Of a stretch of DNA of 64,000 nucleotides, positions 43,863-53,298 are shown in pieces. The position numbers and the translations under genes were made by a program. Numbering within the stretch: the first letter of the stretch is position 1; every line of letters begins with the position of its first letter. Source of the stretch: Rhodotorula mucilaginosa (lineage: Eukaryota > Basidiomycota > Microbotryomycetes > Sporidiobolales > Sporidiobolaceae); contig CP137870.1 in the NCBI GenBank assembly GCA_034406715.1, positions 744,001-808,000 on the forward strand, written 5' to 3'. Under the pieces are notes generated by a model, which had not been told where the DNA came from, did no database searches, and was given only the letters and a program-made list of their open reading frames with translations.

Positions 43863-45317
43863 TCACAAGATGATTGGCCAACGCTCTTCCGTATCCTCGA
43901 GTTCGAAGTCGTCGTCTTCCTCGTCCATCTGCACCGCCTCCACCTCCCGCCACTCGTCCACAACGCCAAAGAGCTCCTCGTAATGGCGATCGATCCTGCA
44001 AGCGGCGACTGTCGAGCCCTTCACGACCACGCCGTGTGACTTTGCCGCGCGGGCAAGTCGGTCATACGCCGACCGGGAGAATTGCGTCGTCCATCTTGGT
44101 AGCTTGAATCTGGAGAGAATCGATGCCGCTTCGTAAGAACTGTCGGCGAATTCGTAAAGATTACACTCTTCGTCTTCGATTTCCGCGCGGCCCAAGTCCG
44201 GTGGATAGTCTGCCGAAAGGTTGTCGAGCCGGAGAAATTTGAGGGTTGGGCATGAACCGCGCGGTCCGAGCAAAGTCTCGAGTCCCGCGGCGCTGACGTC
44301 GCTTCCCGTGCTGATGTACAGGGTCGTGATCGGCACGTACTGCAGTGCTCCGTAGGCTTCGGGGCCGACATGCGCGAAATCCCCGTCGAGGCCGAGCATC
44401 TCGAGGGCGGCGAACTTGGCGAGCTCCTCCGGGAACTGCCATCCAAGGGGAGCATGCCCGCGCAAGCAGATCGAGCGGAGATCTTTGTACGACTTGATGC
44501 CGGCGAGGGCGGGCGAGAAGTCGCACGTGGCCTCGCACGCTCGGAGGCTGAGGCTGCGGAGGCGAGGGAAACACGCGACAAAGTCTCCAACGGCCGCCCC
44601 GTTCCCATGCAGATCCAGGTGGAGTCGATCAACCCCTGGCAGGCTGAGGTCGACCATGCTCGAATCCGCTTGGTTTGCGCTGCTGCCAGGAAGGTGGAGT
44701 TGGACGTCTTCCAAGTTGGGCAACTGTTTGAGCGCGGCGAGTACCTTCGCGTCGTACCCAGCGCCATGCGCGTCCGAGCTCTCGACGCACAGCACCTTGA
44801 CCGACGGACGTAGAGCTGTTTCGGCGCCGTCACGGGTCGGGAAGACGGCTTCAAGCCATGGCGCGGAGCTGGAACCGCTGATGTCAACAATCTTCAAGTT
44901 GGGCAGGAGTTCGAACAGCGTCTGGACTTCGCTCGACCCGAGTTGCGTGTCGGAGGCGCGATTCACGAGTCTCACTTCGCGTACAGCGCTGCCAAACGCG
45001 GGCCGGGCAGTGACCGTCTCGTAGAGAGAGCGGATGCGGGATCCACGCGCCGCGATCTTGATGAACTTGAGGGCGTCGTAGAAAGGGCGCAGGCGCCGGC
45101 TGAGCGGCTCAGTAGGCGTACTCCTTGCGTATGCCAGAGAGAAGATACGGTGCAAGAGCTCGTTCGGCAGCTTTGAGAAGCGGTCGACGTCTGGTTCGCC
45201 GGCGTCCTGCGGTGGGGAAGGGCGCGTGCGCTCTGTCAGCTGGGGAGACCTCGGACCGACACGTAGAGAGCTTCTTACGCTCACAAGCTTGGTACCCTTT
45301 AGGCGAGAGTCGTCCAT
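43863..45317 (-). CDS. F-box leucine-rich protein, cluster copy E
   Basis: First exon MDDSRLKGTKLVS (ATG at 45317), 72-nt in-frame intron (45207-45278), then 447 codons; 460 residues in total. F-box FSKLPNELLHRIFSLAYAR with PLSRRLRPFYDAL. Leucine-rich units include LPNLEDVQLHLPGS, FPRLRSLSLRACE and FAALEMLGLDGDF. The tail has VVVKGSTVAACRID and an acidic end (MDEEDDDFELEDTEE). The first exon is of the A/D type while the body follows the B/C type, so it looks like a mosaic or an early branch. Intact. Confidence 0.85.
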   Translation of the reverse strand: MDDSRLKGTKLVSVRSSLRVGPRSPQLTERTRPSPPQDAGEPDVDRFSKLPNELLHRIFSLAYARSTPTEPLSRRLRPFYDALKFIKIAARGSRIRSLYETVTARPAFGSAVREVRLVNRASDTQLGSSEVQTLFELLPNLKIVDISGSSSAPWLEAVFPTRDGAETALRPSVKVLCVESSDAHGAGYDAKVLAALKQLPNLEDVQLHLPGSSANQADSSMVDLSLPGVDRLHLDLHGNGAAVGDFVACFPRLRSLSLRACEATCDFSPALAGIKSYKDLRSICLRGHAPLGWQFPEELAKFAALEMLGLDGDFAHVGPEAYGALQYVPITTLYISTGSDVSAAGLETLLGPRGSCPTLKFLRLDNLSADYPPDLGRAEIEDEECNLYEFADSSYEAASILSRFKLPRWTTQFSRSAYDRLARAAKSHGVVVKGSTVAACRIDRHYEELFGVVDEWREVEAVQMDEEDDDFELEDTEERWPIIL

Positions 45318-45578
45318 CCTTGTCCGGCGTTGTGGCTGCGCGCCGAGATGAAGGGGAAGAGAGAGAGAGAGAGCTGGCAAAGTTGCGAAGTCTTTTCTCT
45401 CGACAACTCATACTGTAGCTCGCGCATAGTCCATTCCTTTCTCAAGTATATCGTTGAGAGAACAGCTCTCGCAACGATGCGAGGCACATTTTTTTGATCA
45501 CAAGCAAAATGACTAGCTGGAACAGATAAAGCGCCGCTCAAGCCAGCATGGCGGCACGCGGAGACCTCACTTGCTGTC

Positions 45579-47231
45579 TTAGCTGTCGCCCTCGACACCG
45601 CCCTTGTTGTTGTCCTGGTTGCTGTCCTCGGTGACGACCTTCTCGCGGTCTTTAACCTTGTCCCCCTCCGCGATGCTATCCTCGTCCTTGTCGCTGACGT
45701 CGTCCTCGTTGCTAACATCGTCCTCGCCGCTGTCTTCGTCCTTGCTGTCGTCGTCATCCTCGTCGTAGTAGTAAGAGCTTCCGAAGAGCATCGGCTGACT
45801 CCCTCCCGAGTAAGAATCGTAGCGCGCGTTCTTCTCACGTATGTACTCCTCCTCTTCTTGCCGCATGTGGTCCGCCACGATCTCAAGCTCTTTCCAGACG
45901 ACATCGATCTCGTAGGCTGTAGTGGTTGAACCCTTGAGGACGACGTCGTGTAGCTCTGCCGTACTGGCAAGCTGCTCGTACGCCAACCGGGAGAAGTGCG
46001 TCGTCCAAGCGGGTGTCTCGAAATCGTACAGGAACGATTCGGCGGTGTCAGCATCCTCGGAATAGTCTTGAAGATCGAAGAAAACAGGCACGAATTCCTC
46101 TCGAGAGAAGCCCGGTGGATAGGCTCCCGAAAGATTGTCGAGCTGGAGGACCTCGAGAGCTGGGCAGGACCCCTGAGGGCCCAGCAGCGTCGCAAGCGCC
46201 TCGGCGCTGACGTCGCAGCCCTTTCCGATGCGCAGCGTCATGACTGAGAGGCGTCCGAGCTCGCGAAAGGCTTCGAGGCTGACGAGCGCAAAATTTCCGT
46301 CGAGGGCGAGCGTCTTGAGCGTGGCGAGTTCGGCGAGTTCCTGCGGAAAGCGCCATTCGGCCGGAGGGTGCCCCCCCAGGCAAACTTCGCGGAGACTGTG
46401 CGATCTGACGCCGGCGAGCGCCGGTGAGAAGGTGCAGGTGGACCCGCGGGCTTGGAGATTGAGGACGCGCAGGCGAGGAAAACGGGCAAGAAAACTCCCG
46501 ACCGTCGAGGATTCGTCGTAAAGACCCAGGCGAAGGTATTCAATGTGTGGCAGGGAGACGTCGGCCATGTTCGTGTCTGCTTGGTCAACACTGCTGCAGG
46601 GAAAGTCGAGTACGACGCGCTCCAGGTTCGGCAACTGTTTGAGCGTGGCGAGCACCTTCGCGCCGTATCCACCGGGGTGCGCCTCGGTACACGTGACCGT
46701 GAGACGCTTGATCGACTCCGACAGAGCCGTCTTGACGCCGTCACTCGTTGGCAAGACGGCTTCAAGACACGAGGACTTGGTGACGGCCATCGACAGCTCC
46801 TGCACGCCGGGCAGGAAGGAGAGCAGGGCATGGAAGTCGGCCGCTCCGAGTTGCGTGTCGCGGTCGGCGTCGGCGAGTTTCAACTCGCAGACGGCGCTGC
46901 CGAATGCGGGTCGGGCGGCGACTGTCTCGAGCAGAGAGCTGATGCGTTGCCCGCCTTGGGCTCCAACCTTGCCGAACTTGAGGGCGTCGTAGAACGGGGG
47001 CAGGGTCCGGCTGAGCGGCGCAGTCGGGTTGGAATCCTCGTAAGCCTGAGAGAAGATATCATGCAGAAGCTCGGGCGGGAGTCGAGACAAGCGGTCGACG
47101 CCTGGTTTAGCAGCCTTCTGCAGAGGCGGGGAAAGGTGCGTGCACGCTGTCAGCTGGGGAGACCTCGGACCGACGCGTAGAGAGCTTCGTACACTTACAG
47201 GCTTGGTACGCTTCCGGCGAGGGCCGTTCAT
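45579..47231 (-). CDS. F-box leucine-rich protein, cluster copy F, long acidic tail
   Basis: Starts MNGPRRKRTKPVS (ATG at 47231). The intron is 75 nt, in frame and open, with two possible donors nine bases apart, so spliced (about 525) and retained (550) forms would both be full length. F-box LSRLPPELLHDIFSQAYED, PLSRTLPPFYDAL; leucine-rich units LPNLERVVLDFPCS, FPRLRVLNLQARG and LATLKTLALDGNF. The C-terminal 110 residues contain EEEEYIREKNARYDSYSG and a long Asp/Glu/Ser/Lys stretch, the longest acidic tail in the family. Intact. Upstream sequence resembles those of D and E. Confidence 0.85.
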   Translation of the reverse strand: MNGPRRKRTKPVSVRSSLRVGPRSPQLTACTHLSPPLQKAAKPGVDRLSRLPPELLHDIFSQAYEDSNPTAPLSRTLPPFYDALKFGKVGAQGGQRISSLLETVAARPAFGSAVCELKLADADRDTQLGAADFHALLSFLPGVQELSMAVTKSSCLEAVLPTSDGVKTALSESIKRLTVTCTEAHPGGYGAKVLATLKQLPNLERVVLDFPCSSVDQADTNMADVSLPHIEYLRLGLYDESSTVGSFLARFPRLRVLNLQARGSTCTFSPALAGVRSHSLREVCLGGHPPAEWRFPQELAELATLKTLALDGNFALVSLEAFRELGRLSVMTLRIGKGCDVSAEALATLLGPQGSCPALEVLQLDNLSGAYPPGFSREEFVPVFFDLQDYSEDADTAESFLYDFETPAWTTHFSRLAYEQLASTAELHDVVLKGSTTTAYEIDVVWKELEIVADHMRQEEEEYIREKNARYDSYSGGSQPMLFGSSYYYDEDDDDSKDEDSGEDDVSNEDDVSDKDEDSIAEGDKVKDREKVVTEDSNQDNNKGGVEGDS

Positions 47232-47488
47232 CCTTGTCCGGCGTTGTTGCTGCGCTTCGAGTGAAGGGGAAGAGGGAAAGAGAGAGCGCGCGCAAGTAAA
47301 GAGTCTAGCGCAAAGTGAGACCTTCGTGTTGGGCGGCTTCCAGCGCGCATAGACCAGCCTTTAATTCCTTTCTAGGGATATGACTCTCTCAAGTCTGGTA
47401 GGCATACTGAACAGTCACAAGCAAAGTTGCAAAGTCGCTCGAAGCGGCCAACTCACGCAGGCACGACGGCACAGGCAGACGGAAGACC

Positions 47489-48965
47489 TCACTCGCTGAC
47501 CTCCTCCTCGTTGTCCCTCCAGGCGGAGGCGCTTCTGAAATGAATGGTCCAACCCCCGCCCAGGCGATCAGCAGGGTCGTCGGCTCCAAGCTCCCCGCGC
47601 TCATAGCGATCCTGCTCCTCTTCTTCCCACCGCATCTCCTCCACTTCCTCTTCAAGCGCTTGCCAGTCAACTTCGATCTCATGAGCGGTGACTGTCGAGC
47701 CCCGCAGATCCACGCGGTAGAGTCTCGCAGTTCAGGCGAGTTGCTCGTAGGCGGAATGAGAAAACCGCGTCGTCCATTCGGGGAGCTCGAACTGCGCCAG
47801 GAACCATTCCGCGTCGTCAGAATTGTCTCCGTAGTCGCGAAGGTTGAATTGACCGCTTCTGAAGTCGTGGCGGCCGAAGTCCGGAGGATAGGCTCCCAAA
47901 AGGTTGTCAAGCTGGAGGATTTTGAGGGTTGGGCACGAACCGCGCGGTCCGAGCAGAGTCTCGAGAGCCGCGGCGCTGATGTCGCATCCCTTATTGACCT
48001 GAAGCGTCGTGATCGGCACGCTACGCAGTGCGCTGTAGGCCTCCAGCCCCACGCGCCCGAAGTCTCCGTTGAGGCTGAGCTTCTGCAGGGCGCTGAATTT
48101 GGCGAGCTCCTTGGGGAAACGCCATCCAGGTGGAGGACACCCGCTCAGGCAAATCTCGTAAACCTTCTGATACGACTTGACGCTGATGAGGGCGGGCGAA
48201 AAGTCGCAAGTAGAGCCGTGTGCCCAAAGATTGAGGCGGCGCAGACGCGGGAAACAGGCGACAAAGTCGCCTTCGGTTGAAGCATCATCGTGCAAACCCA
48301 GACCGAGGACTTCGATCTTTGTTAGGGCAGGTTTGGTGATGATCGGGTCCACGTTGTCTTTCGGGTTGCGGGCAAAGTCGAGCAGGACGCTGTTCAGGTT
48401 TGGCAGACGCTGGAGTACGGCAAGCGCTTTCGCGCCATACCCGCCACCGTACGGTTTCGAGCACGTGGCGATGAGGACTTTGATAGATTCTGGTAAAGCC
48501 GCCTGGACACCGTCACGAGTTGGCAAGACGGTTTCAATCCATGAGGGGTTGGAAACGCGAATCGAAACCACCCTCAAGTTGGGCAACAGCCCGAACAGCG
48601 CCTGCATGTCGCCCGTCTCGAGGTCCGTGTCACGGTCTCGATCCGCGAGGCTGAGCTCGTGGACGTCGTTGCCGAAAGCGGGTCGGGCGCTGACCGTCTC
48701 GAGCAGAGAACGGACGCGTTCTGCTCCCTGCGCCGTGATCTTGCTGAACTTGACGGCGTCGTAGAACGGGCGGAGGCTTCGGCTGAGCGGCGCTTTGGGC
48801 TTGGTCCTTTCGTAGGCCAGAGAGAAGATGGAATGCAGAAGTTCGGGCGCGAGAGTCGACAAGCGGTCGACTCCGACGCTCGAAGGCGTTTCCGGCTGTT
48901 TACAGAGGAGTGAGCGCGCGCGCGATACCGGGGAGGGTCATGGGCAATCCACATACCTGCGCCAT
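47489..48965 (-). pseudogene. F-box leucine-rich protein, cluster copy G (in-frame stop before the tail)
   Basis: A three-codon first exon (MAQ, ATG at 48965), a 61-nt intron, then LSTLAPELLHSIFSLAYER and PLSRSLRPFYDAV and the leucine-rich body. At 47732-47734 a TGA follows SAYEQLA, exactly where copies F and B have Ser or Asn. The same frame then continues with family sequence (VDLRGSTVTAHEIEVDW, EEEEQDRYERGE) to a second stop at 47489. The product is 390 residues if the stop is obeyed and about 471 if read through. Either recent truncation or a shortened functional form. One substitution would explain it. Confidence 0.8.
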
Positions 48966-49440
48966 AGGTCCAAGCGACACACCCGCTGTAATCTGAGCGA
49001 GAGAGACAAGGCAGAGGAAGCGAAGAGCAGAGGCCAAACGCCACGGAAAGTGCACGCACCCCCTGTGGAGAATTTTTCCTGGCAATACTCGCAGCCACTC
49101 TGTATGGTGTGGGCGAGTTAATCCAGAGACGCGATCAGCAGTAAGATGATAGAGGGCGGAAGAACGGGAAACATCATGTTTGCATAAGAAGTCGATGTCT
49201 ACCTCTCGCAGTCTCTTCCTGCAGCGATTCGCTCTTGCCTTCTACCGCCGCTTCAACGGTCTCGCCGGCGAGGACATCCGACCGGTCGGCTTGCGGCATC
49301 CGCACGCTGTTTGTGTTGTCGCGCAACGAGGACGATTGTCGATCTCGCGTACCTGCCGAATCCGACTGGTACAGAGCCAGTCCGACCTCTCCTCGATCGC
49401 CAATCGGAGGATAATGATGACAGTTCGCACCGAGACCAAT
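48966..49440. promoter_or_regulatory. Spacer between F-box copy G and F-box gene H
   Basis: 475 bp; the promoter of G and the 3' end of H. Nothing else supported. Confidence 0.4.
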
Positions 49441-51034
49441 CTATTGGTTCTCTGCTGCGGCCAGCAAGACTCGTCAGTGACGAGGTCCAAAAAGCGCAAG
49501 CAGGAAGAAACAGGCAAAGAGAAAGGAACATACCCATGGCTTCATCCGCCGGCTGTTGCTGGACCACCCTCATCTCTGCGCCAAACAGGCGAGCCTTGTA
49601 CCTGAGCGCCAGCGCATCCCAAAACTCGCGCCGACACATGATCTCGCGCGCCTCGTCGTCGACGCCATCTTCTGCCGGAGGACCTGTCTCCCCGCCTTGC
49701 TGTTCCAGCTGTTCCTGCCAGACATCGATTTGCCGCTCGAGCAAGAAAGTGGTCAACAGCGCCGAGACGACCGACCCTTGCAGCTCGACGCCGACCTCGC
49801 GCGCGAGCGGGAACAACGTCTCGGCTTCCGACGGCGTGAACCCTTCAGTCCAGTCGGGCAAGCGCCAATCCAAGAGAGGAAAGTGCGGGACGGGCGGTTC
49901 ACTCGGGTCGGTTTGGGCGGCCCGGACGGCTTCGAGCCAGGCGCCGACGAGGGGGAGCGTCGTCGGTGTGATTGGGGCGCCGACGTCGCCCGTCACGTTT
50001 GAGAGTTCGATCAGGCGAAGCGCTGGCGGGCGGTGCAGCAAGAGTTGTCTGATCTGCGCCGCGGTCGGGTTGGACGCCGTCCCGAAGCGCAGTTCCTCGA
50101 GCGAGGTGAAGGTCGGCGCGGCTGCGGCGGCGATCAACGCATCGGACACGATCGGCATGGCGATCGAGAGTTCGCGGAGCTCGACGAATCGGGACCAGTC
50201 GGTCTCTTGGAATGGGAGGGTGACGGGAGGAGGAGTCGCGATCAGGCGGTGTAGTCGCAACGCGCGGAGAGAGGTCGGATCGAGAGCGGCGAGCGCGGGG
50301 GCAATATGCTGGGAAGCGAACGAGTCGTACATCGTCACTTCTCGGAGACCTCTAAACGCCCGAAAGACGTTGACGACGCGTTGGTCGCACAAGGGTCCGC
50401 CGAGGGTGAGCGCCTCGACGTGACTGATGTGGGTCATTTCGAGCGGCACCGGATCGAGGTCCTGCGCGGGAAAGAGGTCGAACTGGGTGGCTGCGCTCGA
50501 GCCGGGGTCGTACGGCAGGACCATGATCTCGACTGTGCGGAGGAGCGGGTACCGCGAGAGGAGGGCGAGGCGGTAGGTGATAAAGTCGGTCGAATTGATC
50601 TGCGCCAGGAGGACCGAGATGCGGAGGGAGCGGAGGGACCGGCAGAGCGAGTCGGCGGCGTTATCGGACAAGAGGAACGAGGTCGACATCCAGTCGACGG
50701 CTTGCATCTCGCGGACGGCGGGCATGAGGACGAGCGCTTCGTTCAAGAGTTCGTTCAGAGTCGGGTGTTCCATTGCGAGGACGGCCTCGGTCGTCTCGCG
50801 GAGACCGACGCAGAAGCACTTGACGAGGGCGCCTGCCCCCCTGATGGACTTGAGCATCTCGACGAACGCCGCGAGCTGTTTGATTGTCAGGATGTCGACG
50901 GTTTGGAGCCGAGCGGCGCGCGAGTAGGGCAGCAGGCGTCGGGAGAGCGGCGGCGGCGGGTCATTGCCGAGGTAGGAGAAGATGCTCGAGAGGATCTCTG
51001 GCGGCAACTGGCTGAACTTGTCTGGCCTGGTCAT
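49441..51034 (-). CDS. Divergent F-box protein at the cluster edge (H)
   Basis: Starts MTRPDKFSQLPPEILSSIFS (ATG at 51034), a clear F-box, with PLSRRLLPYSRAARL in place of the PLSRxLRPFYDA hallmark. One intron near the 3' end (GTATGT..GCCGCAG with CTGAC) leads to a short final exon ending MAENQ. About 500 residues, with leucine-rich stretches (FRGLREVTMYDSF, FVELRELSIAMPI, FTSLEELRFGTAS). The C-terminus is not acidic but Gln/Glu-containing. Too different from A-G to be a recent copy, but layout, strand and architecture match; it may be near the ancestral single gene. It diverges from the HPP gene. Confidence 0.8.
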
Positions 51035-51712
51035 CGTCTCGTTCGTTTTGCTGCTGCAAGCGATGGAAGGTCAGTCTTAAGGGGTGGTCGTCACTCGGCC
51101 TCAACTGGGCGCACCTGTCATCGGTGGCTAGTCCGTTGTCTATTTCCATTGCTGCTGCTTTATCTTCGAAGCTCCAGCTCCCTTGCAGAGCGGAAGTGCA
51201 GACGGAGGAGAAGGGAAGAAGCGAAGCCGAGACGAGTGCTCTTGCCTCGCCGCATGCACCCAGCAAAGCTGCAGATGGGCCAGAGTGTGCATAGAATTGC
51301 ACGCATGGCAGCGCCCTCCAGCGCCGCACTCCTCCGGTTCTCGCTCTTCCCCTCGCCGACTCTTCCTGACAGCTTCCCTCCGAGCGCCGGCACTTCGGCA
51401 ACACTTGCCTCGCCTATAGAGACAGCGGGCAGCCAGTCCTATGAACCGGAATCTGCATCTGCAGCGCTCTCCACACCTGCCGACTCTCCCCGCTTCTACG
51501 CATCGACCCTTGTCCGAAGCGATGACGCACGCCGTCCGAACGAGTTGGAGCTCGCAAATCATTCGCTTCCCTTGCTTTGCTCATTTCCCCTTACCGGAGC
51601 GACATTTGCTGCACCGTTACCCCCACTCGCTCATCCGTCTGTTCGCGGACCCGGGACGAGGGTGGCAGCTGAGGCCTCACCGCTGCTGCACCGACGAGTC
51701 TCCTGCAACAAG
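51035..51712. promoter_or_regulatory. Divergent region between F-box gene H and the HPP gene
   Basis: 678 bp. The HPP reading frame stays open upstream of its ATG to beyond 51305 (another in-frame ATG there), but the sequence reads like a 5' UTR: pyrimidine-rich and unlike a conserved domain. No other gene. Confidence 0.4.
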
Positions 51713-53083
51713 ATGGGGCAGCCGTATTCCAACGCCGACCCAGACCGTAACCTCAAGGACAAATGGCTCGACAAGGGCTGGCCGTTGACCCGCTTCCTCG
51801 GCTACCGACCGCCGCCTGCTGATCCAGTCGCCGCGCGGCACTGGGCCGCAGGCATGGACCACATCCTCCCCGCACCTTTACGAGAACGACACCGAAAACG
51901 AAGGCGAGAAGAGCAACTACGCAAAGAAGGAACAGGCGAGGGGGCACAGAATGGGCATTCGCGGGCGGCAGCAGCTGACCTCCTCGAGGGTGGGCTCAAG
52001 GGACCGAGCAAGGAAGGGAAATTGGAGGAGGTGCCCTCGCTTGGCTCGCGGGTCAATCACAAATTGTGGGACATGTGGCTCACCCTGCTCGGGTGTTTCT
52101 TCGGGATCGCCTTCTCGGCGCTCAGTTGAGTCCTACGCCTCTCTGTTTACTCGCCGAGTCGAGTTGTGTCCGGACAGGAGGAGCTCACCGAGAGTTCCTT
52201 TTCGTCCGACCGACCTGGACAGGCGCGCGATCCAACTACTTGCGGGATCACGACTCGCCCCTCATTGTAGCGGCTTTCGGCGCAGAAGCCGTCCTCTTGT
52301 GCGTCCCCGTGGCTAGTGTCTCCGCTCATCTTGCCAATCGACTGACAAGGACTTTTCCCGCCATGGCAGATACGCAGCACACGACTCTCCTCTCGTTCAA
52401 CCAGTGAGTGCAGTGCGGTGCGATGCGACGAACACGCGCGACGAAAGACCACTGCTTTGACCGTCCCGTGAACTCGACCAGATGAACGTCATCTTCGGGA
52501 ACACGATCAGTGCGGTTTTAGGCGTCTGCGTTGCGAAACTCTTCGAGCTCCAGCCGGGCTTCAAGATTGGCGGAGTGTACGAACCGAATTGGGAGTGCGT
52601 CCTCGTCTTTTTCCCGTTGCTCGATTATTGCTCGAGCGGGCACGGTTGGGCTGATTGATCTTCGGTTATGCCGAGGGACGCGCAGAGCAGCCTCGGTCTC
52701 TCTCGCGCTGGCGCTCCTCGTCATGCAACTATTCGAGATCACGTAAGCCGGGGGAACCAGAGAGACCCTCCACCTCAGCACAGATCAACCGACCTAACAG
52801 CTTTGTCGTTGCGCAGTCACCCGCCGGGAGGCGCCGTCGCCCTCCTCGCGGTCACGATCTCGCAGATCGCCGAGATGGGGTGGTGGTACATCCCGATGGT
52901 CCTCCAAGCGAGCCTGATCATGCTCGGGTGGGCCTTGTTGATCAACAATGTCGGCGGGAGGAGATATCCGAGTGAGTGCTCTCTAGTGCTCGCTTGTTTG
53001 TTCGCTGCGAAAAGTCCGGATCGCTTAGCCGAGGTCTGCCTACAGATCAATGGCTCTGGAAGAGTAGATGGATCATCATTTGA
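51713..53083 (+). CDS. HPP-family integral membrane protein
   Basis: Six short exons splice into a protein of the HPP family, named for its His-Pro-Pro motif. A hydrophilic N-terminus (MGQPYSNADPDRNLKDKW, then Arg/Glu-rich) is followed by membrane segments LWDMWLTLLGCFFGIAF and SPLIVAAFGAEAVLLCVPV, the conserved HDSPLVQPMNVIFGNTISAV, SVSLALALLVMQLFEI, then HPPGGAVALLAVTIS, WWYIPMVLQASLIMLG and INNVGGRRYP. It ends QWLWKSRWIII. Exon joints were fixed by making the family motif continuous. Some plant and cyanobacterial members transport nitrite; the fungal role is unknown. Start: ATG at 51713, though 51305 is also in frame. Confidence 0.85.
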
Positions 53084-53298
53084 TCATAGACTATTGCGTC
53101 CGCACACATGAGCAGATTCAAAGCCGGTGGCGAGATGATGCCGTCTCCGCTTTCGGTGAGGGTACCAGACCTTGCCTTCCAAGACAAGAGGAAGATGGAG
53201 GAATGGGAATGCTGTACTGCTTGACATTGCGGTCTATTCACAAGAAAGCTCTTGACCGGAACTAGGGGAACTTGGCAGGATGGGGCAACCCACCCTGG

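Larger units (their letters stand above)
36746..51034 (-). repeat. Tandem F-box gene cluster, eight copies
   Basis: Eight F-box genes in a row, all on the minus strand, spaced by 226-582 bp. First-exon types: MDDxxLKxTK (A, D, E; F related) and MxDMAH/MVDIAH/MAQ (B, C, G). A and D, and B and C, form the closest pairs, so duplication was not simply neighbour to neighbour. Copied upstream DNA accompanies the genes: A, D, E and F share a tccggcg..gaaggggaa-gagagag block before the ATG. This is a local expansion by unequal crossing-over, with ongoing loss in B, D and G. Confidence 0.85.

Noticed and set aside
50306-51700. Long plus-strand frame leading into the HPP gene
   Set aside because: The first part is antisense to F-box gene H. 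Only the portion after 51713, or at most 51305, can be coding for the HPP protein.
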